Of a stretch of 64,000 bases of DNA, positions 14,516 to 25,655 are shown piece after piece. The notes beneath the pieces are model-generated. The model saw only the letters and a program-made list of their open reading frames with translations, had not been told where the DNA came from and searched no databases. The position numbers and the translations under genes are program-made. The stretch covers positions 388,204-452,203 of the forward strand of contig BJOX01000307.1 in assembly GCA_009731375.1 (NCBI GenBank), in the 5' to 3' direction. This DNA is from Paulinella micropora. Taxonomy: Eukaryota > Cercozoa > Imbricatea > Euglyphida. Position 1 is the first letter of the stretch; every line of letters begins with the position of its first letter.

Positions 14516-14756
14516 TGTAATGCCCCCAACGATAGCTCGTAAAAAGTCGGTAATACAACCAAACACAGTCCTCAAGAATGAGAATGATGTCTCGTTGTAT
14601 TAGCTCAGTGAAGCCAAAAAGGAAAACGGCAACAGACCAGGAATAAAATTGCATCAGGTCCAATCCGGACAAATAATACTGAAAACTTGAACAAGCTGAT
14701 GCACCTGTCACCAGGAAACGGTATTTTTACCGGCTATCCGGGGGGTGATGCCTACA
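14516..14756 (-). mobile_element. 3' LTR of minus-strand Ty3/gypsy element
   Basis: Begins (minus strand) TGTAGGCATCACC and ends GGGGGCATTACA. It differs from its partner at 24,701-24,938 at roughly a dozen or more positions, so the two LTRs are clearly not identical. The four bases outside it (14,512-14,515, ACAT) equal the four bases outside the other LTR (24,939-24,942). Confidence 0.9.
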
Positions 14757-14916
14757 GTACCCCCTCCCGATTTTATGAAGGAAATAGCATTTTCGTCATA
14801 CACCTTCTGATTTCTTTCTGCAAATAGTATGCGCTATGGAGTCATGCCACACAGCGCATCGACCCACGGATAGACGCTAAAAGACGATAAATATATCCTC
14901 ATACGGCACGTCAAAG
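14757..14916 (-). other. polypurine tract and 3' internal end of minus-strand element
   Basis: On the minus strand, GGGAGGGGG-type purines (about 14,760-14,769) abut the LTR. The rest matches 13,498-13,640 of the + copy. It continues into an N gap (14,917-15,579) that hides the end of pol. Confidence 0.7.
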
Positions 14917-15579
14917 NNNNNNNNNNNNNNNNNNNNNNNNNNNNNNNNNNNNNNNNNNNNNNNNNNNNNNNNNNNNNNNNNNNNNNNNNNNNNNNNNNNN
15001 NNNNNNNNNNNNNNNNNNNNNNNNNNNNNNNNNNNNNNNNNNNNNNNNNNNNNNNNNNNNNNNNNNNNNNNNNNNNNNNNNNNNNNNNNNNNNNNNNNNN
15101 NNNNNNNNNNNNNNNNNNNNNNNNNNNNNNNNNNNNNNNNNNNNNNNNNNNNNNNNNNNNNNNNNNNNNNNNNNNNNNNNNNNNNNNNNNNNNNNNNNNN
15201 NNNNNNNNNNNNNNNNNNNNNNNNNNNNNNNNNNNNNNNNNNNNNNNNNNNNNNNNNNNNNNNNNNNNNNNNNNNNNNNNNNNNNNNNNNNNNNNNNNNN
15301 NNNNNNNNNNNNNNNNNNNNNNNNNNNNNNNNNNNNNNNNNNNNNNNNNNNNNNNNNNNNNNNNNNNNNNNNNNNNNNNNNNNNNNNNNNNNNNNNNNNN
15401 NNNNNNNNNNNNNNNNNNNNNNNNNNNNNNNNNNNNNNNNNNNNNNNNNNNNNNNNNNNNNNNNNNNNNNNNNNNNNNNNNNNNNNNNNNNNNNNNNNNN
15501 NNNNNNNNNNNNNNNNNNNNNNNNNNNNNNNNNNNNNNNNNNNNNNNNNNNNNNNNNNNNNNNNNNNNNNNNNNNNNNN

Positions 15580-18500
15580 GCTCTTGGCAGTGTCTGAATG
15601 GTCCACGCAGTGTAATCCCATGTCTCGAGACTTTTTGCGTCTTTATATACTGGCAGATAATGTCTTGCCTTTGGAACCTCAACCGGGTCCATACTTCTCC
15701 AGAACTGGAGTATCGGTTGTACTATCTTTGCGGCTGATGATATTTTGAGTGTCCGTGTGACACGCATCTGTCGTGGGACCGCCACGACCCGCATCAAGTA
15801 TAAGTCTGAGAGAGTGTCATCAGCGACATGTTGTTCCGCTGGTCTCATCAGATAGAAAGCATCTTTCACCCATGCGATGGTTGCTATCGCATCGCCTTCC
15901 TTCCATCGCTCATGGACAATCTCAACGTTGCCCGCGTTTGGGTCAGTGTCCGTCCCCTCCTCCTCCTGGTGGACGTCCTTTGATCTCATCGACCTCATCG
16001 CCTTCCTCGGTTGGTCGTTGATAAGATCATTCCGCGCTCTCCTTAGCTGCGCCTCTGTGATCTTCTCCTTCTTTCCGCTATGCTCTCGCGGAGACTTGGA
16101 CTGAGTCCCCACCGCGCTTATGCGGTCAGTCTTCTCCTTGCTGTCCACCTCACTCTCCTCCTTCTCAGCTATCGGTGCCCGATAAGCATCGTCTTGGTCT
16201 ATGCCAGCCTCCTTGTGGATGGGCGGCACCTCTTTGAAATCATCCTTCATCCGTTTTAACGCCTCCTCAACGGATTCATCTTCCAGTAAGAAGGGATCAT
16301 ACTTAATCAGCCTTCTTACATTCACAATTTGCACCTTCCCTCTACCCCTGATCTTGTAATTCAGAGGTCCCGTCTGTTCCATAATCTGATAAGGTCCTTT
16401 CCAGTGAGTGAACAGCTTAGAGCTGACTCCCTTCGGGACTTGAGGATGGTACAATAGTACAATATCCCCGACCTGGAACTTGATCTGATCCAAGTGCGCT
16501 TGTCGCACCCCTTCAGCATCAGTCTTTCGGCGCTCCGCCTCTCTATGCGCCCTGACTATTTGTTCCGCCTCCATCTTCACTCTAAGTCTCATCCCAAACA
16601 ACTCATCCGCATCCGCCCAAGTGTCTTTTGGGTGAAGGAGCGAAGTCGGGATATCAGGCTCACGCCCATATACTAACTGATATGGCGAGATTGAGCTCTT
16701 CGAGCCTCCTAACGCCGTAGAGGGTAGACAGTTCATTGCAAACGCAAATGATGGTGCTGCCTCGACCCATGCTCTTTGATTCTCCTTCTTCGTGCAATAC
16801 ATCTTTAGCGAGGCTTTGAGGGGTCTGTGTACCCGCTCGATTTTCCCATTTGCTCGCGGGTTATAGGCAGTAACATATTGCCATTTCATCCCGTAATACT
16901 TAGATAGTTTGTCGATGACCTCGTTATTAAAGTCCGAGCCTCGATCAGAACATATCTTTCTTGGTACTCCGATCTGTGAGATGATCCTATCGATCAGCGC
17001 CTCGGCCGTCGTCTTGCCGGTAACGTCTTTGACAGGGATGATCCACACATAGTTGGTGGCTCTGTCAATAGCCGTAAGGAGGTATTTGTAACCATCCTTC
17101 GATTCTGGGAAAGGTCCCACATGATCAATGTGTATAAACTCAAACATCCCCGCATGAAGAGGAAATTCGCCAATCAGGCCGAAATTTGCCTTCAGTGGTG
17201 TTTTGTTTATCTTGCACGGGATGCATGCATCCACCGCCTGATCTATCTCCTCCTTCATCTTCTTCCACCAGAATCGCCTCGCTACGAACATATGAGTTCG
17301 TTGTCGACCCGGATGCGCCAAAAGTGGGCAATTGTGGGCTGCGACAAATATAAATCGTCTCAGACTCTCCGGTACCCAAAGGGTCCATTTGTCCGGCTGT
17401 GACGCATAGCGACCGTGAAGGCCCTTGTACCACAGTAGACCATCTCTCCATCCCATCTCCTTCATCTGATCTTTGATCGCTTTCGTCATCCGTAGCTCAT
17501 CCGGGTTCTGATATAACTGTATCAGTTCTTTAAACTCCGGATCTTGAGCCTGTTGTTGCCTCCATGCGGTAGGCGAGGCTATATGGATAGTACCATCTTC
17601 TAGCCGTACCCCGATTCTTTCCGGGTCATCGTCTAGGTCACTTCTCCGCTCTTGAGGAGGCTCCGCATAAACTTCCTGCGTCTCCTCTTCCTCTCTTATG
17701 TTCGCCTTCGCATTCTCATATACCTCATAGGACCACTCAGCGTCCTCCTGGGTATGTAGCTCACAACATATCCCGTGATCCGGGCCTTGTGGACTGTACC
17801 GTAGACCTGTGCGGTCATATCGGACTCCACTCGCCATCTCCATCGCCTCAATGTGGCTGACCTCATACACCTTGTCAGTGGACAAGTCTTCCATCTCCAC
17901 CGTGGACACCAACGCCGATACTTCTGAGTTAAACTCTAGCCTAGAGAGGCTATCAGCGACCACATTTCGCTTTCCCGGTAGATGGACCATTGTAAAATCG
18001 AAACAAGACAAGAACGCTTGCCACCGCGCCAGCCGTCCCGTCTGTTCATGATTCATCAACCATAACAGGTTATGATGATCAGTTCTGACAGTAAATTGAG
18101 GTCCTCCCCACAAATACTCTCTGAGCCTCTTGAGGGCCCATACTACCGCCAACGCCTCTCTTTGCCTTGTGCAATAGTTTCTCTCCGCCGCACACAACTT
18201 CCTACTAATAAACATGATTGGGCGTAATTTCTTCTCCTCATCCTCTTGTTGTAATACAGCCCCAATCGCAAACTTAGATGCGTCTGTATCGACTACGAAT
18301 TGTTTCGTAAAGTCGGGCATCGTTAACACCAGTCCTCCGTCTTTCGGGTCTTTGTAAATGAGATCTTTGAGCGCATGAAACGCTTGCAAAGCCTCTTCGT
18401 CCCACTTCTCAAAGTCTCCAAAATCTATCATTTTCTCCACTTTAGCCCGTGTTGCACCCCAATCGGGTATAAACTGGCTATAGTATTGCGCCATCGCAAG

Positions 18501-21221
18501 GAATGAGTGCAATTCAGTGCGGTTCTTCGGTATCGGTCGATTCATAATCTCCTCCCTCTTCTCTTTGGATATCGAGACTCGATTATGGGAGATCTCGTAC
18601 CCTAAGTATGTCACACTCGTCTTGGCAAGTTGACACTTCTTTAGATTGCACTTCAGGCCAAAAGCTCCGATGCGCCTGAATATATCGGACAAATGATCGA
18701 TATGCTCCTCCATTGTGTTAGAGTATACGATAATGTCATCGATATAGCAAAATGCATATTCTCCCGCCTTCTGTCCCCGCCTTCTCATAAAGCCACCGTC
18801 AGACAAATCATCGTACTGACTGCTCAACATCTTCTGCATCGCCTTCTGGAAAAGTCCTGGGGCTTGCTTGAGGCCCATCGGAAGCACTTTCCATTGGTAT
18901 ATTTCCATACCCACCACAAACGCCGTCAGCCATCTGGACTTTTCCTCCAGTGGTATCTGCCAGAAGCCATTCTTAAGGTCAATGACCGAATAGAATTTTG
19001 CATTCCGCAGTACTCTCCTTCCTTCTTCTAATGTCGGGAGAGGATTTCTCTCTTCCTCCAGCACCTTGTTAACACGAGCATAGTTAACTGTCAGGCGCCA
19101 TTCTCCTCCTGGCTTCGGCACTATTCTCGGTTGTGAGACTATTGAGGATGTTGATCTCTCAATAAAGTCCTCATTGAGCAGCTGTCTTGCTAGCTCCTCC
19201 GCTATCTTCGCCTCATGTATACTCAAATTCGCCCTTCGTGGTGCCGGTGACGGCTCCGCACCCGGTATTTTGTAAATAACCGCAGTGAAATCTTCAGGCT
19301 TGACACCACCTGCATGTGGAGGGTAAAAAATTTCCTTGTTCGCGTCTAATTTAGCTTTTAAAAGCTCCTTCTCCTTCTCCGTGCCTACTCCTTCTTCCAA
19401 TATTTTCCGCGCCGCCTCTTGAAAATCTTCATCAGACATCTGCTTATGCTGCTTGAGGGGTTCTCTGTCCTCCTCCAAGCCTAAGTCCTCTTCCGAGACA
19501 TCATCTAGGCCCGTCTTTTCATACGTGACCGTGTCCGGCTCATCATCTTTACCGAGCTCCACCAGCATGTCAATGAGTCTCGCGTATTGCAAAGGAGCTT
19601 TACGGGTGTAAAAACCATCAAAGCATGTGAATGCTTGCGGTATCAATTTCAACTTGTCGAGGTCTCTGAGCTTCCGCTTGTATGCACTGCTCTGCTCACG
19701 AGTTCCCATACGACAAGCCACCACTAGCTGTTGCTTGCGAGAGGGTACCGGTATAGGATGATCAATAAGCCGGTCCCTTATTTCCTGCGCCCATATCGCC
19801 TTCTCATTATATGGCAGGATAATAGTATACGGCTTATTATTTTCGAATAAAGTCCGTAAGCATTTCTTCACTTCAGACAGTGAACGCGGCCACGTGGGCT
19901 CGTCACCCCAGAAATCAGTAATAAAACTTTTAATAGTTTCTGGTGGAGTATCCGGGATTCGCCCCGTTCTCCTTGGTACAAACGCCTCCCTTTTTTCTTC
20001 TCCTACTTTCGCATGGAAACAGTATCCGTTAGTAATATGGACATCTGTTCCTACTCCTTCCGCGAATCTCGCCAACGACGGGCTTCTTTGTGCGACACAT
20101 ATAATCTCCTCCTTTCGCTTCTCGATTAAGTCATCAATAGACTTTTTGTCCCAATGGCATGTCGGAACTGTGACAGTGCACACTTGGGATTCCCAATTGT
20201 CGGTCCAGGACAGTTCATCCGGTCTTACGACATGGGGGTGAACGTACACCTCAAGTGCCTCATGTGCGATGGCCATCTTTTTGTGATCCGTCGCTAGACT
20301 CAGCTCATAAGCCTCATAAGAGTCAGTAGCGTTGAAGGGATCAATATCGTTCTCTTCTCCTCTTTTTACTCCATATATCACTCGCCGTGCGGCGCAATCA
20401 ATCACAGCCCCCATCGTAGCCAATTGGTCATACGATAGTAATATTGACCCGTGGTAACCGGGGACGACATAGAGGTCCATACGGTATACTCGTGCGGATT
20501 TCAATTTAAAGGTCAGTGTGATGATTCCCGTGATATCCGTCCGGCTGCTCACTCCTTTGAGAGTGCCCGTTGACTTTTTCATATTTCCGTCCACCCAGTC
20601 CCGGTATCGATTAAAAAACTTCCTGCCGACAATATTAATATTCGCCATCGTATCATTACCAACTTTTAATATTGTCTTCAATGTTTCACAATAAAGTTCC
20701 GTATAACACAGAGCATCGGGCCTGTGTATATTGGCTGCGAGAACAAGAACTTTACGTTCCAAATTTTGGAGTCTTGTCTCTAAGTTTTTCAACTCCTCCT
20801 TCTTCTCCTCCTGCTTCACCTCATTAACATTTTTATTATTCTGCGGTACTGGTGCGTTTACTATTTGAGCGACATTGTCTTGTGGTACTTGAGTACACAC
20901 ATTGTCTTTTTGCTCGCCACCCGCCGCGACCGTAGACATTGAGTCTGTTCGTGGTTGTTTGCTTGGCCGAGGCGATACGTCTGCCATTGGCCTCCTCGCC
21001 TCCATCGCAAGTCTCGCCTTCCTATTTGCATCAGTTATCATTGGTAACCGTGCTGTATGAACGGGTATGAGACTACCTTGGGGCTGCAGTCTCTGTGTAC
21101 CCACATCTTTGTTTTCACATAGAGGAAGCGTTGGCCCAGTCTGCACAACAGCATTAGAAAGCACTGTGACTTTAGGGTTAAACTTCACAGTCTTCTCCTT
21201 CCTCTCTTCTTCCCCCTCCAG
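15580..21221 (-). CDS. Ty3/gypsy pol (protease-RT-RNase H-integrase), open
   Basis: An uninterrupted pol frame of about 1,880 visible codons that continues gag's frame directly after the gag UGA; its own stop is hidden in the N gap. In order it has a coiled coil (about codons 125-155), a retropepsin-like region with DTMA in place of DTGA (about codon 190) and a GAVID flap-end motif, a reverse transcriptase with YIDD (near 18,745), RNase H with a DTDAS motif, an integrase with an HHCC zinc module and catalytic DDE region (around 17,300-16,800), and a GPY/F module. About 300 further residues follow the integrase and have no family I recognise. RT-RNase H-integrase order identifies Ty3/gypsy (Metaviridae-like). 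Compared with the + copy it lacks about eight codons near 15,610. It may be translated by readthrough of the UGA at 21,222-21,224, since no separate strong start is evident. Confidence 0.93.
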
Positions 21222-21224
21222 TCA
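21222..21224 (-). promoter_or_regulatory. in-frame gag-pol UGA, candidate readthrough codon
   Basis: The gag stop on the minus strand reads GAA TGA CTG GAG. Removing this codon joins gag and pol in a single frame. The same TGA CTG context is kept in the + copy (6,447-6,452). UGA followed by C is a known leaky context. Readthrough is inferred and has not been shown. Confidence 0.6.
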
Positions 21225-23915
21225 TTCCACCACCTCGAAACGATTACCTTGAGTAGTGTCCGGGTAGGATGACGTATCGGTCTCCGAGGCAGTGTTGTAG
21301 GCCTGAGCTCGACCGAAATTTGGGTTGGAGCTTGCCCACGAGCCTCCTCCTCCTCTGGGTGGGGGGGCTGGAGCTCGAACAGCTCTCCCTCCATAAGGGG
21401 TATATCCCCGACCTCCTCCTCTTCCTCTCTGAGGGGTTCCCTGCCACCTCGAGGCTCCTCTCCATGTTCCTCGTCCTCGTCCTCCTCCTCCTCCTCCTCC
21501 TCCTCCTCCTCCTGCTCCTCCTTCTCGTCCTCTTTGAGAGGCCTTTAAGTTCTTTTGTCTCTCCCTTTCCTCCTTCTTCTCCTTCATCCTCTTCATGTAG
21601 GTAATGATTGCCTCTCGTAACTCCTCATCATCACACATATTGGCATACCAACCTTCGTTCACAGCGGCAATCTGAAGCATATTGAAAAGGCCCGGTTCCT
21701 TGCCTTCCGTCCTGCTCAGAAAATTTGCCCTTGCTGTTGGGTTCTGCCTATCATGATTGAAAGAGCAGTCTCTGTTCTCCATCTGTGCCTTACACTGCAA
21801 GCCCGCGAACCACCTCCAACATGCGGTCTTCAGGTCTGGCTCTCTCTGTCTCTTCCAACCGGCAACTCTGTTTGTGTACGTGGCTTGTGCGCCAACAGGT
21901 ACACCGCCTGCCTGTGCCGTATGTGCCTCCGTGAGCGAGTCCATGTTTGAGCATGCACTCATCACTTCTTGAAACAGTGCTGACGGAGCAACGCTTTGAA
22001 CCGTATTTTCGAACACGTGTGTCTCGAGGAAGTTCTTGGACTTCACTGAGCTAAACGTCGAGCATTGTTGTATGAGCTGAGTAAGCTTACTCGGGTTAAC
22101 TGTGTGTAACGCCGAAAAGAAATAGAGGATGATCGACTTGCGGCCATAGAATAGCCCATAGGAGGAAACTACCTCCGTAAGGGTCGCCGCCAAGCCAACA
22201 GCACTCCTCAAACTCATCGCCACTGTCTCAAAGATTTCAAATCCTATGAGAGTACCAGTGCAGAGATGCTGGTATCCATGAGATTGAAAATATGAAATGA
22301 GTGTGGCCACCGCCAGTTCACACTGAGCGTCTAGGCCTGTTGCATTGTTTCTCTTAATCTCCTCCTTCTTTCTCAAAAACTTGTACTGTGTCAGATCAAA
22401 TCCCTCCGAGACTAGAGATTGGTCAAAAACAGTAACAAGGGCCTCGTATTCCTGCGTTTCGTCGCAAGGAAAAGCCTTCATGCAGGCATTGATCTCTTTG
22501 AGCTTGCTCAAAAGCGAAGCATCAGAGTCTTTGTCTGAGCTCGTCTTGGCATATAGCATGAGACTTGCCACTCCTCCTTTCTTCCCCTTGAAGGCATTTA
22601 TGATGTTCTGTCTGTCCTTCTTCTCCGTGTTTGTGACCACCACCGTAGTTGAGCCCGAGGGTGCAGGGGCTGGTGGGGCAGGAGCTGGTGGGGTCAAATA
22701 TGTCGGAGGGTGTGTCTTTGCACCACTCACTTTTGCTTTCATTCTTTCCAGTCTCATCGTCTTCTCGAACTCCTCATTCTCTTTCGCCTTCTTCTTCTCA
22801 GATATCACCAGCTTTTGAGCATGAGTGATAAAGGCCACCAATTCAGAAGCAGATCTGAGAAAATTATATTTCTCCACATATTGGTCAACACCTGCTTTGT
22901 TGGCGACCGGTGGTGCGTTACTAAGTGATTTAAGGACAGAGTGATCCTTGGTAGGAATCCATCTCTTCCATGCCTCCTTGTGCAGTAACGCACCCATCAA
23001 CAGTCTGATCTTGGTCAGAACTCTGTCGGTCTTCTCTAACTCATCAATCACAGGATGAGTTTCTCCTGCTGCCTTAATGCTTTTTTCCATCTCTGCCTTC
23101 CCCTCCTCCAAGGCCTTTATTTCCATTGTAAAAAAATGAAATATGCCACTCGAGTTTTTCGAACCCAGATTGGTCTTCATTTTTGTTACATCGACTGCCT
23201 CCTGACCAGTCGCGAGGAATCTGGCCGTTGCTCTTGGGTTTGTGTACTGGAGGTAACCCTCACATCGTGGGCCGTATGTACGTTCCCAAATCAGGGTTTG
23301 AGTGTACACCCCAAAGATAGCATCGAGTAATTCAAGGTGGGTGTGTGTGTCCCCAAACTTGATATGCTGTATCTTCTTTCTCTCTTCTGGATCAGAGACC
23401 AGTTTGCCGAGGAGCTGTGCTGTGTTTGATAATAGGATATAGACATCCTTTTTAGCACGACTTTTCTCTCTTCTTTGATCCTGAGGGATCCACACATAGG
23501 TATCCTTCTCTACCCCCATCTTGTTATCAAACTCTTTTTTAGTGAGGTCATAGTGGTCTTGCACCCACTGTTGTTCCTCCACTGTGATCTCCTCTCCATC
23601 ACTATGAATCAAGTCGATCATTTTTCGTCCTCCTCCTCCCGTGTAGGCAGGTGGTAAGGGATTACCATATGCTCCTCCTCCTCCCGTCTCTTCTTGTTCA
23701 AATCCTCCTTCATCTTCGTCTCCTCCATATCTTCCTTCATCATCCCAGCCCTCTTCTACTCCTCCTTCTACTCCTTCATCTCTTCCTCCTCCTTCATTCA
23801 ATCCTCCTCCTCCTCCTTCATTCAATCCTCTTCCTCCTCCTCCTCCTGCTTCTTCTTCTTCTCTTCTTTCATCTGCCTCCGAGAATTCACTCACTTCGGC
23901 GATCTCTGTCGACAT
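21222..23915 (-). CDS. Ty3/gypsy gag with CCCH zinc finger and RGG tail
   Basis: An 897-residue capsid/nucleocapsid polyprotein starting at an ATG (23,915). The N-terminus is acidic and Gly/Glu-rich (residues about 10-100). A long helical middle region follows, then a Pro/Ala linker (about 405-430). The C-terminal RNA-binding part has a C-x8-C-x8-C-x3-H finger instead of the CCHC knuckle usual in Ty3/gypsy, a charged helix, and an RGG/glycine-rich tail (last 110 residues). The product would package element RNA in cytoplasmic particles. The stop is UGA followed by CUG, and pol continues in frame with no further stop. A homologous half-gag lies at 4,993-6,449. The frame is fully open, unlike the + copy. 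Confidence 0.9.
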   Translation of the reverse strand: MSTEIAEVSEFSEADERREEEEAGGGGGRGLNEGGGGGLNEGGGRDEGVEGGVEEGWDDEGRYGGDEDEGGFEQEETGGGGAYGNPLPPAYTGGGGRKMIDLIHSDGEEITVEEQQWVQDHYDLTKKEFDNKMGVEKDTYVWIPQDQRREKSRAKKDVYILLSNTAQLLGKLVSDPEERKKIQHIKFGDTHTHLELLDAIFGVYTQTLIWERTYGPRCEGYLQYTNPRATARFLATGQEAVDVTKMKTNLGSKNSSGIFHFFTMEIKALEEGKAEMEKSIKAAGETHPVIDELEKTDRVLTKIRLLMGALLHKEAWKRWIPTKDHSVLKSLSNAPPVANKAGVDQYVEKYNFLRSASELVAFITHAQKLVISEKKKAKENEEFEKTMRLERMKAKVSGAKTHPPTYLTPPAPAPPAPAPSGSTTVVVTNTEKKDRQNIINAFKGKKGGVASLMLYAKTSSDKDSDASLLSKLKEINACMKAFPCDETQEYEALVTVFDQSLVSEGFDLTQYKFLRKKEEIKRNNATGLDAQCELAVATLISYFQSHGYQHLCTGTLIGFEIFETVAMSLRSAVGLAATLTEVVSSYGLFYGRKSIILYFFSALHTVNPSKLTQLIQQCSTFSSVKSKNFLETHVFENTVQSVAPSALFQEVMSACSNMDSLTEAHTAQAGGVPVGAQATYTNRVAGWKRQREPDLKTACWRWFAGLQCKAQMENRDCSFNHDRQNPTARANFLSRTEGKEPGLFNMLQIAAVNEGWYANMCDDEELREAIITYMKRMKEKKEERERQKNLKASQRGREGGAGGGGGGGGGGGRGRGTWRGASRWQGTPQRGRGGGRGYTPYGGRAVRAPAPPPRGGGGSWASSNPNFGRAQAYNTASETDTSSYPDTTQGNRFEVVE

Positions 23916-24700
23916 GATGTCGTAGTAGTGACCAACAGGAGGACAAGTGTCAGCTCCTGTTTGGTTTTTGTTCGTTTGTGTTCTGTTCCTCCTTCAGTCG
24001 ATTGACTAGTGAAGAGAGAAACTAATAGAGAGGGTAGGATAAGATTCCCTGTCCTCTATGAAACACTGTTTGTATGTTTGTTTTTGTTTGAGAAAAATAG
24101 TCTTTGAGACTTTCTCCGATTTCTTGTTCTCCTTACTCAGATTACTTTCTCCTCCTTCTTTTCTATATTGTATCTAGTATGAGGCACTTGGACCTACACA
24201 CAGATAGTAATAGAGAAGCTAGAAAAGCTCTCCTTGAGAAGTCGACAGTCGGTCGGATAGGTTCTCAGACCTACCTTTAGAAAACGATCAGAGATTTGCA
24301 AAAATACTCTGACGTATGTGTGAGATAATGCAGATAAATGCACAAACTAGAAGGGTAGAGTGTTGTGCTCCTGTCCCTATGCTTGTTTGTGTTTTGTGTG
24401 TGTTCCTTCACTCTTCTGTCCACCTCCTTCTTCTTGGTCTCTGTGTGAGAACAGCAAGAACGACAGAGAGTTTGTATCTGATGTCTCCTTGTGAGCACAC
24501 AGATACTGATTGGGCTAGAGGGTACGAGACACCTGCTTGAGACCAATCAAATTATTTGTTTTGTGAAAGAGTTATGAGGGAGCTGTGTTGGAGTATTTGT
24601 TTTCGTCTGACGTCCCCGTGTGAGACAGGTCAGTGAAAATTCACTCTGTTGCCTGTGTGGCAAAGCAGAAAGAAATCACCCTAGTGATGTGGACTCCAAA
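23916..24700 (-). other. retrotransposon leader (5' untranslated) region
   Basis: About 785 bases between the 5' LTR and the gag ATG, without a convincing frame. Immediately inside the LTR the minus strand reads TTTGGAGTCCACATC. A TGG at 24,698-24,696 could open a tRNA primer-binding site, but I cannot assign the tRNA. Confidence 0.6.
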
Positions 24701-24938
24701 TGTAATGCCCCCAACGATAGCTCGTAAAAAGTATGTAATACAACCAAACACAGTCCTCAAGAGATTAGAATGATGTCTCGTTGTATTAGCTCAGTGAAGC
24801 CAAAAAGGAAAACTGCAACAGACCAGGAATAAAATGGCATCAGGTCCAATCCGGACAAATAATACTGAAAAACAAGCTGGTGCATCTGTCACCAGGAAAA
24901 GGTATTTTTTACCTGCTATCAGGGGGGTGATGCATACA
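24701..24938 (-). mobile_element. 5' LTR of minus-strand Ty3/gypsy element
   Basis: 238 bp, starting TGTATGCATCACC and ending GGGGGCATTACA on the minus strand. It pairs with 14,516-14,756 to delimit an element of about 10.4 kb. It is flanked by ACAT on the outside, matching the other end. Confidence 0.9.
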
Positions 24939-25390
24939 ACATAAACACAAAAATATACAATAAATACATCCACATTCATACACACACACATACAGACAGA
25001 CACACACACGCAGACAGACAGAGTCTGAGATGCACACACACAAACACACACACACAATCTGAGCTCATACATACGGTGGTGTTTAAACCTGACAAAACTC
25101 GGCCGGTTTCGGCCACCAATTAAGATCCCGATACTTGCGGCTTCTCACCAAAACAGCCTCTTTGACGGTAGCTTTGCCTTAAGTTTAGGACTTGGAAAAA
25201 TTTACCAAGTTGGTTCAGACAGAAACTTCCCTGCCATTTATGTTCTTTCTTCTTCTCTATGACACCGTACAACCTACATTTTGCAAAAATAACAACACAT
25301 TTACTATTGTTACATAGTTTTCTGTATAATTTTGTCATGTTGGAGCTTAGTCCTTGAAAAGTAACCTATCAACTACAAAAAGATTCAGGA
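24939..25390. other. CA-rich microsatellite and unassigned sequence
   Basis: 24,939-25,075 is CA/CAGA/CATA repeat flanking the retrotransposon. 25,076-25,390 is ordinary, non-repetitive sequence with short frames on the minus strand that I cannot assign. It might be a remnant of the neighbouring transposase gene, but I see no clear motif. Confidence 0.6.
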
Positions 25391-25655
25391 CATACAGACA
25401 GACAGACAGACATACAAACATATATGCATACATACATACATTCATACATACATACATTCATACATACAGACATGCATACATACATACATACATACATAAA
25501 TAAATAGAGTATGTTTTTATATATGTATGGTATGTATGTATGTATGTATGCATGTATGTATGCATGTATGTATGTATGTACGTATGTATCCATGCATGCA
25601 TGCATGTATGTGTATGTATGTATGCATGTACGTATGTATGTATGTGTTTACGTGG
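25391..25655. repeat. CAGA, CATA and GTAT microsatellite with polarity switch
   Basis: CATA on the + strand up to about 25,500, then GTAT from about 25,525. The array replaces the 3' half of the transposase gene that ends at about 25,656. Confidence 0.92.

Noticed and set aside
14877-15682. Very long open frames running through N stretches
   Set aside because: They are produced by unknown bases read as X. Only the retrotransposon pol part has real sequence support.
24277-24546. Small gene in the retrotransposon leader
   Set aside because: A short frame on the minus strand with no recognisable motif; part of the untranslated leader.
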